Shown here piece by piece: positions 43,102 to 50,828 of a DNA stretch of 64,000 nucleotides. The stretch covers positions 372,001 to 436,000 of the forward strand of contig NZ_QTJX01000001.1 in NCBI RefSeq assembly GCF_003382275.1. The letters run 5' to 3'. Every line of letters starts with the position of its first letter. Position 1 is the first letter of the stretch. A program made the translations under genes and the position numbers. This DNA is from Flagellimonas nanhaiensis. Lineage in GTDB: Bacteria > Bacteroidota > Bacteroidia > Flavobacteriales > Flavobacteriaceae. The notes under the pieces were generated by a model. That model had not been told where the DNA came from, searched no databases, and saw only the letters and a list, made by a program, of their open reading frames with translations.

Positions 43102-43595
43102 TGGTCTACAACGGATTGTTGACAACATTTCCCAGAGAAATTAGATTGTTTATTGCAGTATTCGTTATTATTCTTTCCATTGGGTTTTTTACAGGACTAC
43201 TTTTTGTGAAACAAACAGATTCCACAACTCCTGCGGGTGTGGAAGAAAACTATTTGGGCAATGAAGATGATGAAGATGCCGCGGTTATGAAATTCAAGAA
43301 AGGGGATAGGGAAATGCTCACCATTGTACATACCCATATTCTATCTATGGCTTTTATCTTTTTTCTTTTGGGCGGATTGGTTTGGATTTCCGATTTCCCA
43401 AAGAAATGGAAACTCTTTTTGACCATTGAGCCATTTCTTTCGGTAATCTTGACTTTTGGAGGGATTTATCTTATGTGGAAAGGGATTTCATGGTTCAAGT
43501 ATATTGTAATATTCTCCGGAACACTCATGACCGTAACTTATGCGTTTTCGGCAGGTTTGGTATTTTGGCAATGCTTTCAGCCAAAAAAGCATTGA
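43101..43595 (+). CDS. Four-helix membrane protein of unknown function, coupled to the FMN-binding protein
   Basis: The 164-residue protein has hydrophobic helices at about 16-35, 79-97, 106-125 and 133-156. An acidic loop (47-60, NYLGNEDDEDA) follows the first helix. Two histidines start the second helix (H77 and H79 in TIVHTHILSM), where they could bind haem or a quinone; this is inference from position. I do not recognise a named family. The TAATG overlap with the FMN-binding gene indicates co-translation, so it is a plausible membrane electron donor for the flavoprotein. Confidence 0.75.
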   Translation: MVYNGLLTTFPREIRLFIAVFVIILSIGFFTGLLFVKQTDSTTPAGVEENYLGNEDDEDAAVMKFKKGDREMLTIVHTHILSMAFIFFLLGGLVWISDFPKKWKLFLTIEPFLSVILTFGGIYLMWKGISWFKYIVIFSGTLMTVTYAFSAGLVFWQCFQPKKH

Positions 43596-43704
43596 TCTTT
43601 TGAGGCTTCTTGGTTAATAGGGGCAAAATCTAACTTTATTTCTCCTCTCTTTTTAAGGATTTGGTATAACTTTTATCGCAGCGGGTTTTTGAATTAAATT
43701 ATGG

Positions 43705-43734
43705 TATATTTGCACGCAATTAATCCGTAATTGC
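43705..43734 (+). promoter_or_regulatory. guaB promoter -7 element and leader inverted repeat
   Basis: TATATTTG (43705-43712) matches the -7 consensus. GCAATTA-ATCCG-TAATTGC (43716-43734) is a perfect seven-base inverted repeat that ends one base before the guaB ATG and spans the expected transcription start, so it could be an operator or a hairpin over the initiation region. Confidence 0.5.
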
Positions 43735-43735
43735 A

Positions 43736-45208
43736 ATGGAAGCCCACCTAAACAAAATTGTTGGCGAAGGACTGACGTATGATGATGTTCTTCTTGTGCC
43801 TTCTTTCTCTGAAATACTTCCACGAGAAGTTAATATTCAATCCAAATTTACCAGAAACATAAGTATCAACGTACCTATTGTATCTGCTGCTATGGATACC
43901 GTGACCGAATCCAGAATGGCGATTGCCATGGCCCGCGAAGGAGGGATTGGTGTACTGCACAAGAATATGACCATAGAACAACAAGCCATAAAGGTGCGAA
44001 AGGTGAAGCGTGCGGAAAGTGGAATGATCATGGATCCTGTTACACTTCCTATGGAATCAACTGTCAGAGATGCCAAGGCCAATATGAAGGAACATAGCAT
44101 TGGCGGTATTCCTATTGTGGATGAGAACAAAAAATTGATTGGAATTGTTACCAACCGGGACCTCCGTTTTGAGAAAAATGATGACAGGCCCATTAGTGAG
44201 GTTATGACTTCGGAAAATCTTGTAACGGTAGGAGAAGGTACTTCTTTGGCCGAAGCTGAAGTTATTCTACAGAAGAACAAGATTGAGAAACTTCCGGTAG
44301 TCAATGATGACAATACCTTGGTTGGGCTAATAACCTTTAGGGATATTACCAAGCTTACCCAAAAACCCATTGCAAATAAGGATCAATATGGTCGATTACG
44401 TGTTGCGGCGGCCATTGGGGTCACATCAGATGCTGTTGATCGTGCAGGTGCTCTTGTTCAGGCTGGTGTAGATGCTATTATCATTGATACTGCCCATGGT
44501 CACACCAAAGGTGTGGTCAGCATATTGAAAGAAATAAAGAAAACCTTTCCGCAATTGGAAGTGGTAGTGGGAAATATCGCCACTGGTGAGGCAGCAAAAT
44601 ATTTGGTAGAGGCTGGAGCGGATGCCGTAAAAGTTGGCATCGGACCCGGGTCTATTTGTACAACCCGGGTTGTGGCCGGGGTTGGCTTTCCCCAATTTTC
44701 TGCGGTCTTAGAAGTTGCCGCTGCTATTAAGGGAACGGGAGTTCCCGTTATTGCCGATGGAGGTATTCGATATACCGGAGATATTCCAAAAGCGATAGCC
44801 GCTGGTGCAGATACCGTTATGTTAGGCTCACTATTGGCCGGTACCAAAGAATCTCCAGGAGAGACCATTATTTATGAAGGTCGAAAATTCAAATCGTACC
44901 GGGGTATGGGCTCTGTGGAGGCTATGAAGGAAGGGAGTAAGGATCGGTATTTTCAGGATGTGGAGGATGACATCAAAAAGTTGGTCCCAGAAGGAATTGT
45001 GGGACGAGTGCCTTATAAAGGTGACCTATATGAAAGTATGCACCAATTTATTGGTGGATTGAGAGCAGGAATGGGCTATTGTGGCGCAAAGGATATCGAA
45101 ACCCTAAAAGAAACAGGTCGTTTTGTAAAGATTACATCCAGCGGTATCCATGAAAGTCACCCACATAACGTGACCATAACCAAAGAGAGCCCTAATTATA
45201 GTAGGTAG
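43736..45208 (+). CDS. guaB: Inosine-5'-monophosphate dehydrogenase
   Basis: GuaB converts IMP to XMP with NAD, the committed step of GTP synthesis. The 490-residue protein has the catalytic TIM barrel with C308 in GPGSICTTR and the flap region KYFQ-type loop near 400-420 ([16 protein letters not shown]). Two CBS regulatory domains (about 95-210) are inserted into the barrel. All key motifs are intact. It is monocistronic and converges with the thioredoxin-like gene after it. Confidence 0.97.
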   Translation: MEAHLNKIVGEGLTYDDVLLVPSFSEILPREVNIQSKFTRNISINVPIVSAAMDTVTESRMAIAMAREGGIGVLHKNMTIEQQAIKVRKVKRAESGMIMDPVTLPMESTVRDAKANMKEHSIGGIPIVDENKKLIGIVTNRDLRFEKNDDRPISEVMTSENLVTVGEGTSLAEAEVILQKNKIEKLPVVNDDNTLVGLITFRDITKLTQKPIANKDQYGRLRVAAAIGVTSDAVDRAGALVQAGVDAIIIDTAHGHTKGVVSILKEIKKTFPQLEVVVGNIATGEAAKYLVEAGADAVKVGIGPGSICTTRVVAGVGFPQFSAVLEVAAAIKGTGVPVIADGGIRYTGDIPKAIAAGADTVMLGSLLAGTKESPGETIIYEGRKFKSYRGMGSVEAMKEGSKDRYFQDVEDDIKKLVPEGIVGRVPYKGDLYESMHQFIGGLRAGMGYCGAKDIETLKETGRFVKITSSGIHESHPHNVTITKESPNYSR

Positions 45209-45214
45209 GGGAAA

Positions 45215-45730
45215 TTATTTCCCTGCATAGGTCTCCCAATCCTTGTCCTTGTAGATATTGTCCCCGAAATATTTAGCAATCTGTAAAAAGGGTTTTGCTT
45301 TTTGATACCCGGGAACGGGCGAGAGCATATTAAGATTTTCATCAAGGAACACAACCGTTGGATAGCTCAATTTGCCTTGTAAAAGGGCTGCTGCAAGCTC
45401 ATGGTAACCCCTTCTTCCTGAAGCGATAAATTTGAAGGTTTTGCCTTGGTATTCAATAGGGTCTTTTCCTTCCCCATCTAGTTTCACCATATAAAAATTA
45501 TCCTGCATATAGGCAGCAACCTCAGGGTTTTGAAAGGTATCTTTGTCCATTTTTTTACACCAACCGCACCAATCCGTGTACACATCAATGAAAAGTTTCT
45601 TGGGCTGAGCATCAGTTTTGGACAATTCTACGGCTTCTTCCCAAGATACCCAGTTTATGTTTTGGGCATGTGATTGAAAACCTATGAAAAGAAGAAAAAG
45701 TAAGCTGATTTGGGTAAAAATTGTCCGCAT
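45215..45730 (-). CDS. Periplasmic thioredoxin-family protein
   Basis: The 171-residue protein has a signal peptide (about 1-22, cleavage near SHAQ) and a thioredoxin fold with active site CGWCKK (about 55-60) in DVYTDWCGWCKKMDKDTF, the DUF255/Thioredoxin_7 style. The cis-proline region is YPTVVFLDE. It should reduce or isomerise disulfides, or carry reductant to envelope enzymes. Confidence 0.9.
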   Translation of the reverse strand: MRTIFTQISLLFLLFIGFQSHAQNINWVSWEEAVELSKTDAQPKKLFIDVYTDWCGWCKKMDKDTFQNPEVAAYMQDNFYMVKLDGEGKDPIEYQGKTFKFIASGRRGYHELAAALLQGKLSYPTVVFLDENLNMLSPVPGYQKAKPFLQIAKYFGDNIYKDKDWETYAGK

Positions 45731-45799
45731 AGTTCCTGTTTTTGACGATTTCGTCGTGCTATCTATACAAAACTAACGAAAATTGTGCCATAAAAGTAT

Positions 45800-46213
45800 C
45801 TAGTTAAAAAACTCCAGAATTAGGATAAGTATCCCCATCAACAGACAAAGAGGAGAATAATAGCGTGTGTCCAAGGCAGAAAATTTGCTGTTTTTGGCCG
45901 TTTTAAAGAAGCCGATATACTTGAAATCTCCAAAAGCACGAATAATAAATATGAACCCTATACCCAACGATACATAGTTGAGCCACGGATAATCTACATA
46001 TTCAAGAACTTTATTTATAAAAATGAAGGCAAAAAACAATAACAGTATGCCTACCAATACTGCCCCAAATTTTCCAGGAGATTTTACGGTATTGTTCTTC
46101 AAGTTGGTGGGTAGTACCGCAGAAGGATCTTTAATTCCAAAGATGGACCAATAAAAATGAAGGACCGCCAAAAAAATCAATACTATGGAGAGGATGACGG
46201 CCAATACGTCCAT
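45800..46213 (-). CDS. DUF3995 four-helix membrane protein
   Basis: The 137-residue inner-membrane protein has helices at about 3-24, 48-68, 75-95 and 118-136. It carries the family's LHFYWSIFGIKDPSAVLPT segment near the N-terminus. The function of DUF3995 is unknown. It follows lysA by one base on the same strand and is probably co-transcribed with it. Confidence 0.85.
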   Translation of the reverse strand: MDVLAVILSIVLIFLAVLHFYWSIFGIKDPSAVLPTNLKNNTVKSPGKFGAVLVGILLLFFAFIFINKVLEYVDYPWLNYVSLGIGFIFIIRAFGDFKYIGFFKTAKNSKFSALDTRYYSPLCLLMGILILILEFFN

Positions 46214-46214
46214 G

Positions 46215-47453
46215 CTATTTTATGCTTTCTGCTTTAGGTGTTTCAAACAAATCTTTTGCGTCCACTTGGTTTCTCAAGATATCATCAAAGGTCTCACGCT
46301 CTCTAATTAAATGTGCCTTTCCTTTATACCAGAGTACTTCTGCAGGTCTGTAACGGGAGTTGTAATTGCTGGACATGGTAAAGCAATAGGCTCCGGCGTT
46401 TTTAAAGCAAAGGACATCACCTTCGGAAATTTCATTGATTCTACGATTACTTCCAAATGTGTCCGTTTCACAAATATAGCCCACAACGGAATAATATCGT
46501 TCTTTTCCTTTTGGATTTGAAATATTGATGATTTCATGACCCGATCCATATAGCATCGGGCGAATTAGATGGTTGAAGCCTGAATCCACACTGGCAAAAA
46601 CCGTTGAAGTGGTTTGTTTGACCACATTTACTTTTGCTAGAAAATAACCCGCTTCGCTTACCAAGAATTTGCCAGGTTCAAAGGCCAAAGTAAGCTCTTT
46701 TCCATATTCAGCACAGAATTCATTAAATCTTACGGTGAGCTTTTTGCCTAGCTCTTCTATGTTGGTCTGAATGTCACCTTCCTTATAAGGTACTTTAAAA
46801 CCGCTTCCAAAATCTATGAACTCGAGATTCTTAAAGTTTTTGGCTGTTTCAAATAGGATTTCAGAAGCGTAAAGAAAGACATCAATGTCTAGGATATCGC
46901 TTCCTGTGTGCATATGAATCCCGTTGATGTTCATTTTGGTCAACTCTACAATCCGTAACAAATGGGGAATTTGATGAATGCTGATTCCAAATTTTGAATC
47001 TATGTGTCCAACTGAGATTTTAGAGTTCCCCCCGGCCATAACATGTGGATTGATCCGTATGCAAACGGGGATATCCGGGTGCTTGCTACCAAACTGCTCC
47101 AAAATGGACAGATTATCGATATTGACCTGCACTCCCAGAGCAGCAGCTTCCTCAATTTCCTCCAAGGACACACCATTCGGAGTGTAAATAATGGATTCTG
47201 GCTTAAACCCTGCCATAAGCCCCAGTTTGACCTCTTGGATAGAGACTGTGTCAAGCCCACTTCCCAAATGGTTCATGAACCTTAGGATATTTATGTTGGA
47301 GAGTGCCTTTGCGGCATAATTCAGCCTAAGGCTACCAACACCTTTGAACGCTTTGGTCAATCGCTTGTATTGAGCGGAAATTTTTTCAGCATCATAAACG
47401 TATAAAGGGGCACCGTACTGTTCGGCAAGCTTCAATAAATTTTGCGAATCCAT
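46215..47453 (-). CDS. lysA: Diaminopimelate decarboxylase
   Basis: LysA is a PLP enzyme (fold type III) that makes lysine from meso-diaminopimelate. The PLP lysine lies in LNYAAKALSN (K49). The barrel has GSGFKVPY and EPGKFLVSEAGYF, and the C-terminal domain has the active-site cysteine motif ICETDTFG. The 412-residue length is standard. The gene has a complete -33/-7 promoter with a palindrome between the two elements, so regulation by a repressor is likely. Confidence 0.95.
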   Translation of the reverse strand: MDSQNLLKLAEQYGAPLYVYDAEKISAQYKRLTKAFKGVGSLRLNYAAKALSNINILRFMNHLGSGLDTVSIQEVKLGLMAGFKPESIIYTPNGVSLEEIEEAAALGVQVNIDNLSILEQFGSKHPDIPVCIRINPHVMAGGNSKISVGHIDSKFGISIHQIPHLLRIVELTKMNINGIHMHTGSDILDIDVFLYASEILFETAKNFKNLEFIDFGSGFKVPYKEGDIQTNIEELGKKLTVRFNEFCAEYGKELTLAFEPGKFLVSEAGYFLAKVNVVKQTTSTVFASVDSGFNHLIRPMLYGSGHEIINISNPKGKERYYSVVGYICETDTFGSNRRINEISEGDVLCFKNAGAYCFTMSSNYNSRYRPAEVLWYKGKAHLIRERETFDDILRNQVDAKDLFETPKAESIK

Positions 47454-47472
47454 AATTCATCAGTCTTTAAAA

Positions 47473-47504
47473 CAAATCTAAAGGATGTGCAGTTGTTGCA
47501 CAAA
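47473..47504 (-). promoter_or_regulatory. lysA promoter with a palindromic operator in the spacer
   Basis: On the minus strand TTTTG, a 20-base spacer and TAGATTTG (plus-strand 47473-47480) form the promoter. The inverted repeat TGTGCA-N5-TGCACA (47486-47502) lies within the spacer, a classical repressor position. Confidence 0.65.
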
Positions 47505-47526
47505 ACAAAAACGCAAATTAATACTT

Positions 47527-47545
47527 TTATAACAAAATGTTATAA
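47527..47545. promoter_or_regulatory. Perfect palindrome TTATAAC-N5-GTTATAA between lysA and the LON-domain gene
   Basis: Seven-base arms around AAAAT. It lies upstream of both divergent genes, away from the lysA promoter, and may be an operator for the LON-domain gene or a second lysA site. Confidence 0.4.
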
Positions 47546-47609
47546 ATAACACTTAATGAATGTTTGTGCCTTTTGGCCAAGCATTGTACATTTAAAGCAA
47601 ATAGCCAGA

Positions 47610-48248
47610 ATGAAATTACCTTTATTTCCACTGCAATCCATATTCTTCCCGGGGGAAACCGTACCACTCCATATTTTTGAAGACCGTTACAAACAATTGA
47701 TCAATGACTGTAGGGAGGAGGCTATCACTTTTGGTATACCGGTGTTTATTGATAATACTATATCCTATGGTACCGAAGTGCAATTGGTTGAAGTCGTCAC
47801 TACTTATGAATCCGGTGAAATGGATGTGGTCTGTGTGGCACGACAGGTTTTTAGGATACTTTCTTTTGAGAACAGAATGGAAGGGAGGCTTTATGCCGGG
47901 GGAGATGTAGAGTTTTTAGATTTGGTATATGATGCTGATGACCCTATGCGGGAAGAAGTTCTCCAGAAAATAGAAACGTTGTACCGTCTTATGGAAGTTC
48001 CATTTACAAAGATTCCGCCCAAACAGTTCAACAGTTATTCCTTGGCCCATAAAATGGGATTGTCGTTTCAACAGGAATATGAATTGTTGCAGATTCCAAA
48101 AGAAAGTGATCGTTTGGCCTTCATCAAAAGTCATTTGGAAACTACCATAAGAGTCTTGCAAGAGGTCAATCGTACAAAGACTATTATTGATCAAAATGGG
48201 CATTTTAAAAACTTTGATCCCTTGGATTTCAAAAATTTCAAAATTTAG
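47610..48248 (+). CDS. LON substrate-binding-domain protein
   Basis: The protein (212 residues from ATG 47610) consists of a Lon N-terminal (LON_substr_bdg) domain without ATPase or protease parts. The N-terminus MKLPLFPLQSIFFPGETVPLHIFEDRYKQLI is characteristic. An upstream ATG at 47556 would add 18 residues that do not match the family start. Stand-alone LON-domain proteins are common and of unknown function, perhaps as adaptors. It is divergent from lysA. Confidence 0.85.
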   Translation: MKLPLFPLQSIFFPGETVPLHIFEDRYKQLINDCREEAITFGIPVFIDNTISYGTEVQLVEVVTTYESGEMDVVCVARQVFRILSFENRMEGRLYAGGDVEFLDLVYDADDPMREEVLQKIETLYRLMEVPFTKIPPKQFNSYSLAHKMGLSFQQEYELLQIPKESDRLAFIKSHLETTIRVLQEVNRTKTIIDQNGHFKNFDPLDFKNFKI

Positions 48249-48340
48249 AGGACCATGTTTTATAAGTTGGCAATAAGGGTCGATTGTGTTGTAAGAAATT
48301 AATTCTTCCGCTTCACCTTCTTATTGTCGTGTGTGTTTTC

Positions 48341-48348
48341 TATTTTTG
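48341..48348 (+). promoter_or_regulatory. -7 promoter element of sucC
   Basis: TATTTTTG matches TAnnTTTG, 25 bases before the sucC ATG at 48374. The nearest TTG is only 14 bases upstream, so no good -33 is assigned. Confidence 0.4.
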
Positions 48349-48373
48349 TCGCCGAACAAAAGTTAATGCATAA

Positions 48374-49567
48374 ATGAATCTTCACGAATATCAAGGAAAG
48401 GAAATCTTAGCCAGCTTTGGAGTTAGGATCCAACGGGGAATCGTTGCCCGAAATGCCAAGCAAGCGGTAGATGCCGCCAAACAGCTTACTCAAGAAACGG
48501 GAACCGGATGGCATGTTATAAAAGCACAGATCCATGCCGGAGGACGTGGAAAAGGTGGTGGTGTCAAGTTGGCCAAAAACTTGAAAGAGGTTGAAGAGCT
48601 GGCTGGTAGCATCATTGGGATGAACCTTATTACTCCACAAACATCGGCCGAAGGGAAAAAGGTACATCAAGTACTGGTTGCGGAGGATGTGTATTATCCT
48701 GGAGACAGTGAGACCAATGAGTTTTATATGTCTGTTCTATTGAACAGGGCTACAGGAAGAAATATGGTGATGTATTCCACAGAAGGTGGAATGGATATAG
48801 AAGAAGTGGCGGAAAAAACCCCACATCTGATTTTTACCGAGGAAATTGACCCAGGAATGGGCTTGTTGCCGTTTCAGGCAAGACGTATTGCCTTCAACCT
48901 TGGACTCTCTGGAGCTGCTTTCAAGGAAATGGTAAAATTTGTATCTGCTTTGTATAAAGCTTATGATCAAAGTGATGCCAGTCTTTTTGAAATTAATCCA
49001 GTACTTAAGACCTCGGATGATAAGATTATGGCCGTTGATGCCAAAGTAACCATAGATGACAATGCGCTGTACAGAAGAAAATCATACGCAGAAATGCGAG
49101 ATTTACGGGAAGAAAACCCTATTGAGGTGGAAGCCCGTGAAGTAGGTCTCAACTATGTTGACCTTGATGGAAATGTTGGATGTATGGTCAATGGGGCCGG
49201 GTTGGCCATGGCTACCATGGATTTGATAAAAATGGCAGGTGGGGAACCCGCAAACTTTTTGGATGTTGGAGGTACCGCGGATGCCAAGAGGGTAGAAGAG
49301 GCCTTCAGAATTATACTAAAGGACCCCAATGTAAAGGCTATTCTAATCAATATTTTTGGAGGAATAGTACGTTGTGACCGTGTGGCCCAAGGTGTTGTTG
49401 ATGCTTATAAGAATATGGGAGACGCTATCAAGGTTCCAATTATTGTAAGATTGCAAGGAACCAACGCTGAACTGGCCAAGGAAATTATTGACAATTCTGG
49501 ATTGGCAGTGCATTCAGCCGTACAGTTCCAAGAGGCTGCAGATAAAGTTAAAGAAGTACTGGGATAA
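48374..49567 (+). CDS. sucC: ADP-forming succinyl-CoA synthetase, beta subunit
   Basis: SucC with SucD interconverts succinyl-CoA and succinate with nucleotide phosphorylation in the TCA cycle. The 397-residue protein starts MNLHEYQGKEILASFGV and has the ATP-grasp domain (HAGGRGKGGGVKLAK) and the C-terminal CoA-ligase domain with NIFGGIVRCDRVA. sucD is not adjacent; a terminator directly follows, so the alpha subunit must be encoded elsewhere, as is common in Flavobacteriia. Confidence 0.97.
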   Translation: MNLHEYQGKEILASFGVRIQRGIVARNAKQAVDAAKQLTQETGTGWHVIKAQIHAGGRGKGGGVKLAKNLKEVEELAGSIIGMNLITPQTSAEGKKVHQVLVAEDVYYPGDSETNEFYMSVLLNRATGRNMVMYSTEGGMDIEEVAEKTPHLIFTEEIDPGMGLLPFQARRIAFNLGLSGAAFKEMVKFVSALYKAYDQSDASLFEINPVLKTSDDKIMAVDAKVTIDDNALYRRKSYAEMRDLREENPIEVEAREVGLNYVDLDGNVGCMVNGAGLAMATMDLIKMAGGEPANFLDVGGTADAKRVEEAFRIILKDPNVKAILINIFGGIVRCDRVAQGVVDAYKNMGDAIKVPIIVRLQGTNAELAKEIIDNSGLAVHSAVQFQEAADKVKEVLG

Positions 49568-49590
49568 CCAGTTTCTCTATACAATTTAAG

Positions 49591-49619
49591 GGCAACGTTG
49601 ATTTAACGTTGCCTTTTTT
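49591..49619 (+). terminator. Rho-independent terminator after sucC
   Basis: GGCAACGTT (49591-49599) pairs with AACGTTGCC (49605-49613) around GATTT, followed by six T residues. Confidence 0.92.
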
Positions 49620-49755
49620 GTTTTACATAGTTTGTCGTACTTCAGTTATTGGTGCAGGTTGCAGTAGGTCTTGAGCCAATTCAAGGCTTCTTAATGTAAT
49701 AAAGTTGACGCTTTTTGAGTTATCTAGGTTACAGCTATACTTCAAGTACAAAACT

Positions 49756-50157
49756 ATGGGCTCTTACCAGGAAAAATTGAGTATTCTTTCAGAGATGATT
49801 GCTTTCGCTCGGGTAGATCATTCCCTTAAGCAATCTGAATATCAGTTTTTGCTGGGCGTTGCTTCCAATTTGGGGGTGAACAAAGATACCTTTGAAGACC
49901 TGTTAAGGGAAAAATCCCCTAAGGTGGTTTTAAAGTCCCAACCGCAGCGCATTGTACAGTTTCATAGGCTTCTTTTGCTGATGAACATAGACAGGGAGCA
50001 ACATAAAAAGGAAATAAACAAGCTCTACAATATCGGACTCAAAATGGGCTTGCCCCCTGCGGCCATCGGTCAGGTTCTTGAAGTAATGCACAACTATCCG
50101 AACAAGGTAGTGCCTCCGGAGGTGCTAATCGATATTTTCAAGGCACATTACAATTAA
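49756..50157 (+). CDS. TerB-like small helical protein
   Basis: From the ATG at 49756 the 133-residue protein is all helical and resembles the TerB/DjlA-N fold (MGSYQEKLSILSEMIAFARVDHSLKQSEYQFLLGVASNLGV). An upstream ATG at 49705 would add 17 residues without family support. Flavobacterial homologues are sometimes misnamed after UvrB, but no helicase or UVR motif is present. Function is unknown; TerB-like domains often accompany stress and tellurite-resistance proteins. hsp20 follows 118 bases later. Confidence 0.72.
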   Translation: MGSYQEKLSILSEMIAFARVDHSLKQSEYQFLLGVASNLGVNKDTFEDLLREKSPKVVLKSQPQRIVQFHRLLLLMNIDREQHKKEINKLYNIGLKMGLPPAAIGQVLEVMHNYPNKVVPPEVLIDIFKAHYN

Positions 50158-50158
50158 T

Positions 50159-50229
50159 GTCATTTTGACATAAAATTATGTTAAAAACATGTCATAATGA
50201 CACTGTTCTGGTATTGGTACACCCTTTGA
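50159..50229 (+). promoter_or_regulatory. hsp20 upstream region: two TGTCA-N3-TGACA palindromes and a sigma-54-like site
   Basis: TGTCATTTTGACA (50159-50171) and TGTCATAATGACA (50191-50203) are both perfect five-base inverted repeats. Downstream, TGGTACACCCTTTGA (50215-50229) resembles a sigma-54 -24/-12 promoter, although the -12 dinucleotide is GA instead of GC. No TAnnTTTG element was found before hsp20. Confidence 0.55.
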
Positions 50230-50275
50230 CTATGTATTGGTGATTCAAATGTGTAACAAAAAAATATTGAACACC

Positions 50276-50701
50276 ATGAGTATAGTTAAAAGAAATAGAC
50301 TGTTTTTCCCGTCCCTTATGAACGATTTGGCTGGACCAGATTGGTTTGGTGGTATGGACAATTGGAACAAATCGGTTCCAGCGGTCAACATCAAGGATAA
50401 TGAAAAAGATTTCGAGCTGGAACTAGCTGTTCCCGGAGCTAAAAAGGAGGATTTCAAAGTAGAAGTGGACAACGATGTTTTGACCATTTCCAGCGAGCTA
50501 AAATCCGAAAATGAAGAAACGAAAGAAAATTATACCCGAAAAGAGTTTTCATTCTCCTCCTTTAAAAGAGCTTTTACCTTGCCAGATTCCGTAGACGGCT
50601 CAAAAATTGATGCCAAATACGAAGACGGTATTTTGAGATTGACGCTACCTAAACGACAAGAAGCATTGCCCGAACCTAAAAGGGTTATCTCAATAGGATA
50701 A
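50276..50701 (+). CDS. Small heat-shock protein, Hsp20/alpha-crystallin family
   Basis: From the ATG at 50276 the protein has 141 residues: a short N-terminal arm (MSIVKRNRLFFPSLMNDL), an alpha-crystallin domain (about 33-128, SVPAVNIKDNEKDFELELAVPGAKKEDFKVEVDND ... RAFTLPDSVD ... YEDGILRLTLPK) and a C-terminal tail. It holds unfolding proteins as an ATP-independent chaperone. The in-frame ATG at 50237 would add 13 residues that do not fit the family. Two palindromes upstream resemble the element at grpE. Confidence 0.93.
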   Translation: MSIVKRNRLFFPSLMNDLAGPDWFGGMDNWNKSVPAVNIKDNEKDFELELAVPGAKKEDFKVEVDNDVLTISSELKSENEETKENYTRKEFSFSSFKRAFTLPDSVDGSKIDAKYEDGILRLTLPKRQEALPEPKRVISIG

Positions 50702-50767
50702 TACAAAATATCAAAAGCACCAACTTAGGTGTTTCATGATGGTTGATTGAGTTGGTTGGTTTGTTTG

Positions 50768-50808
50768 CGCGTCTCTTGCAGCTATTGCAAGGGGCGCGCT
50801 TCTTTTTA
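50768..50808 (+). terminator. Rho-independent terminator after hsp20
   Basis: A 14-base stem (50768-50781 with 50787-50800, two G-T wobbles) with a GCTAT loop, followed by TTCTTTTT. Confidence 0.85.
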
Positions 50809-50828
50809 TTTTAAAGAGACTACTTCAT

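Noticed and set aside
49756..50157. Excinuclease ABC subunit B-like label for the small helical protein
   Set aside because: No UvrB motif is present; the true uvrB is at 52364-54349. A TerB-like fold fits better.
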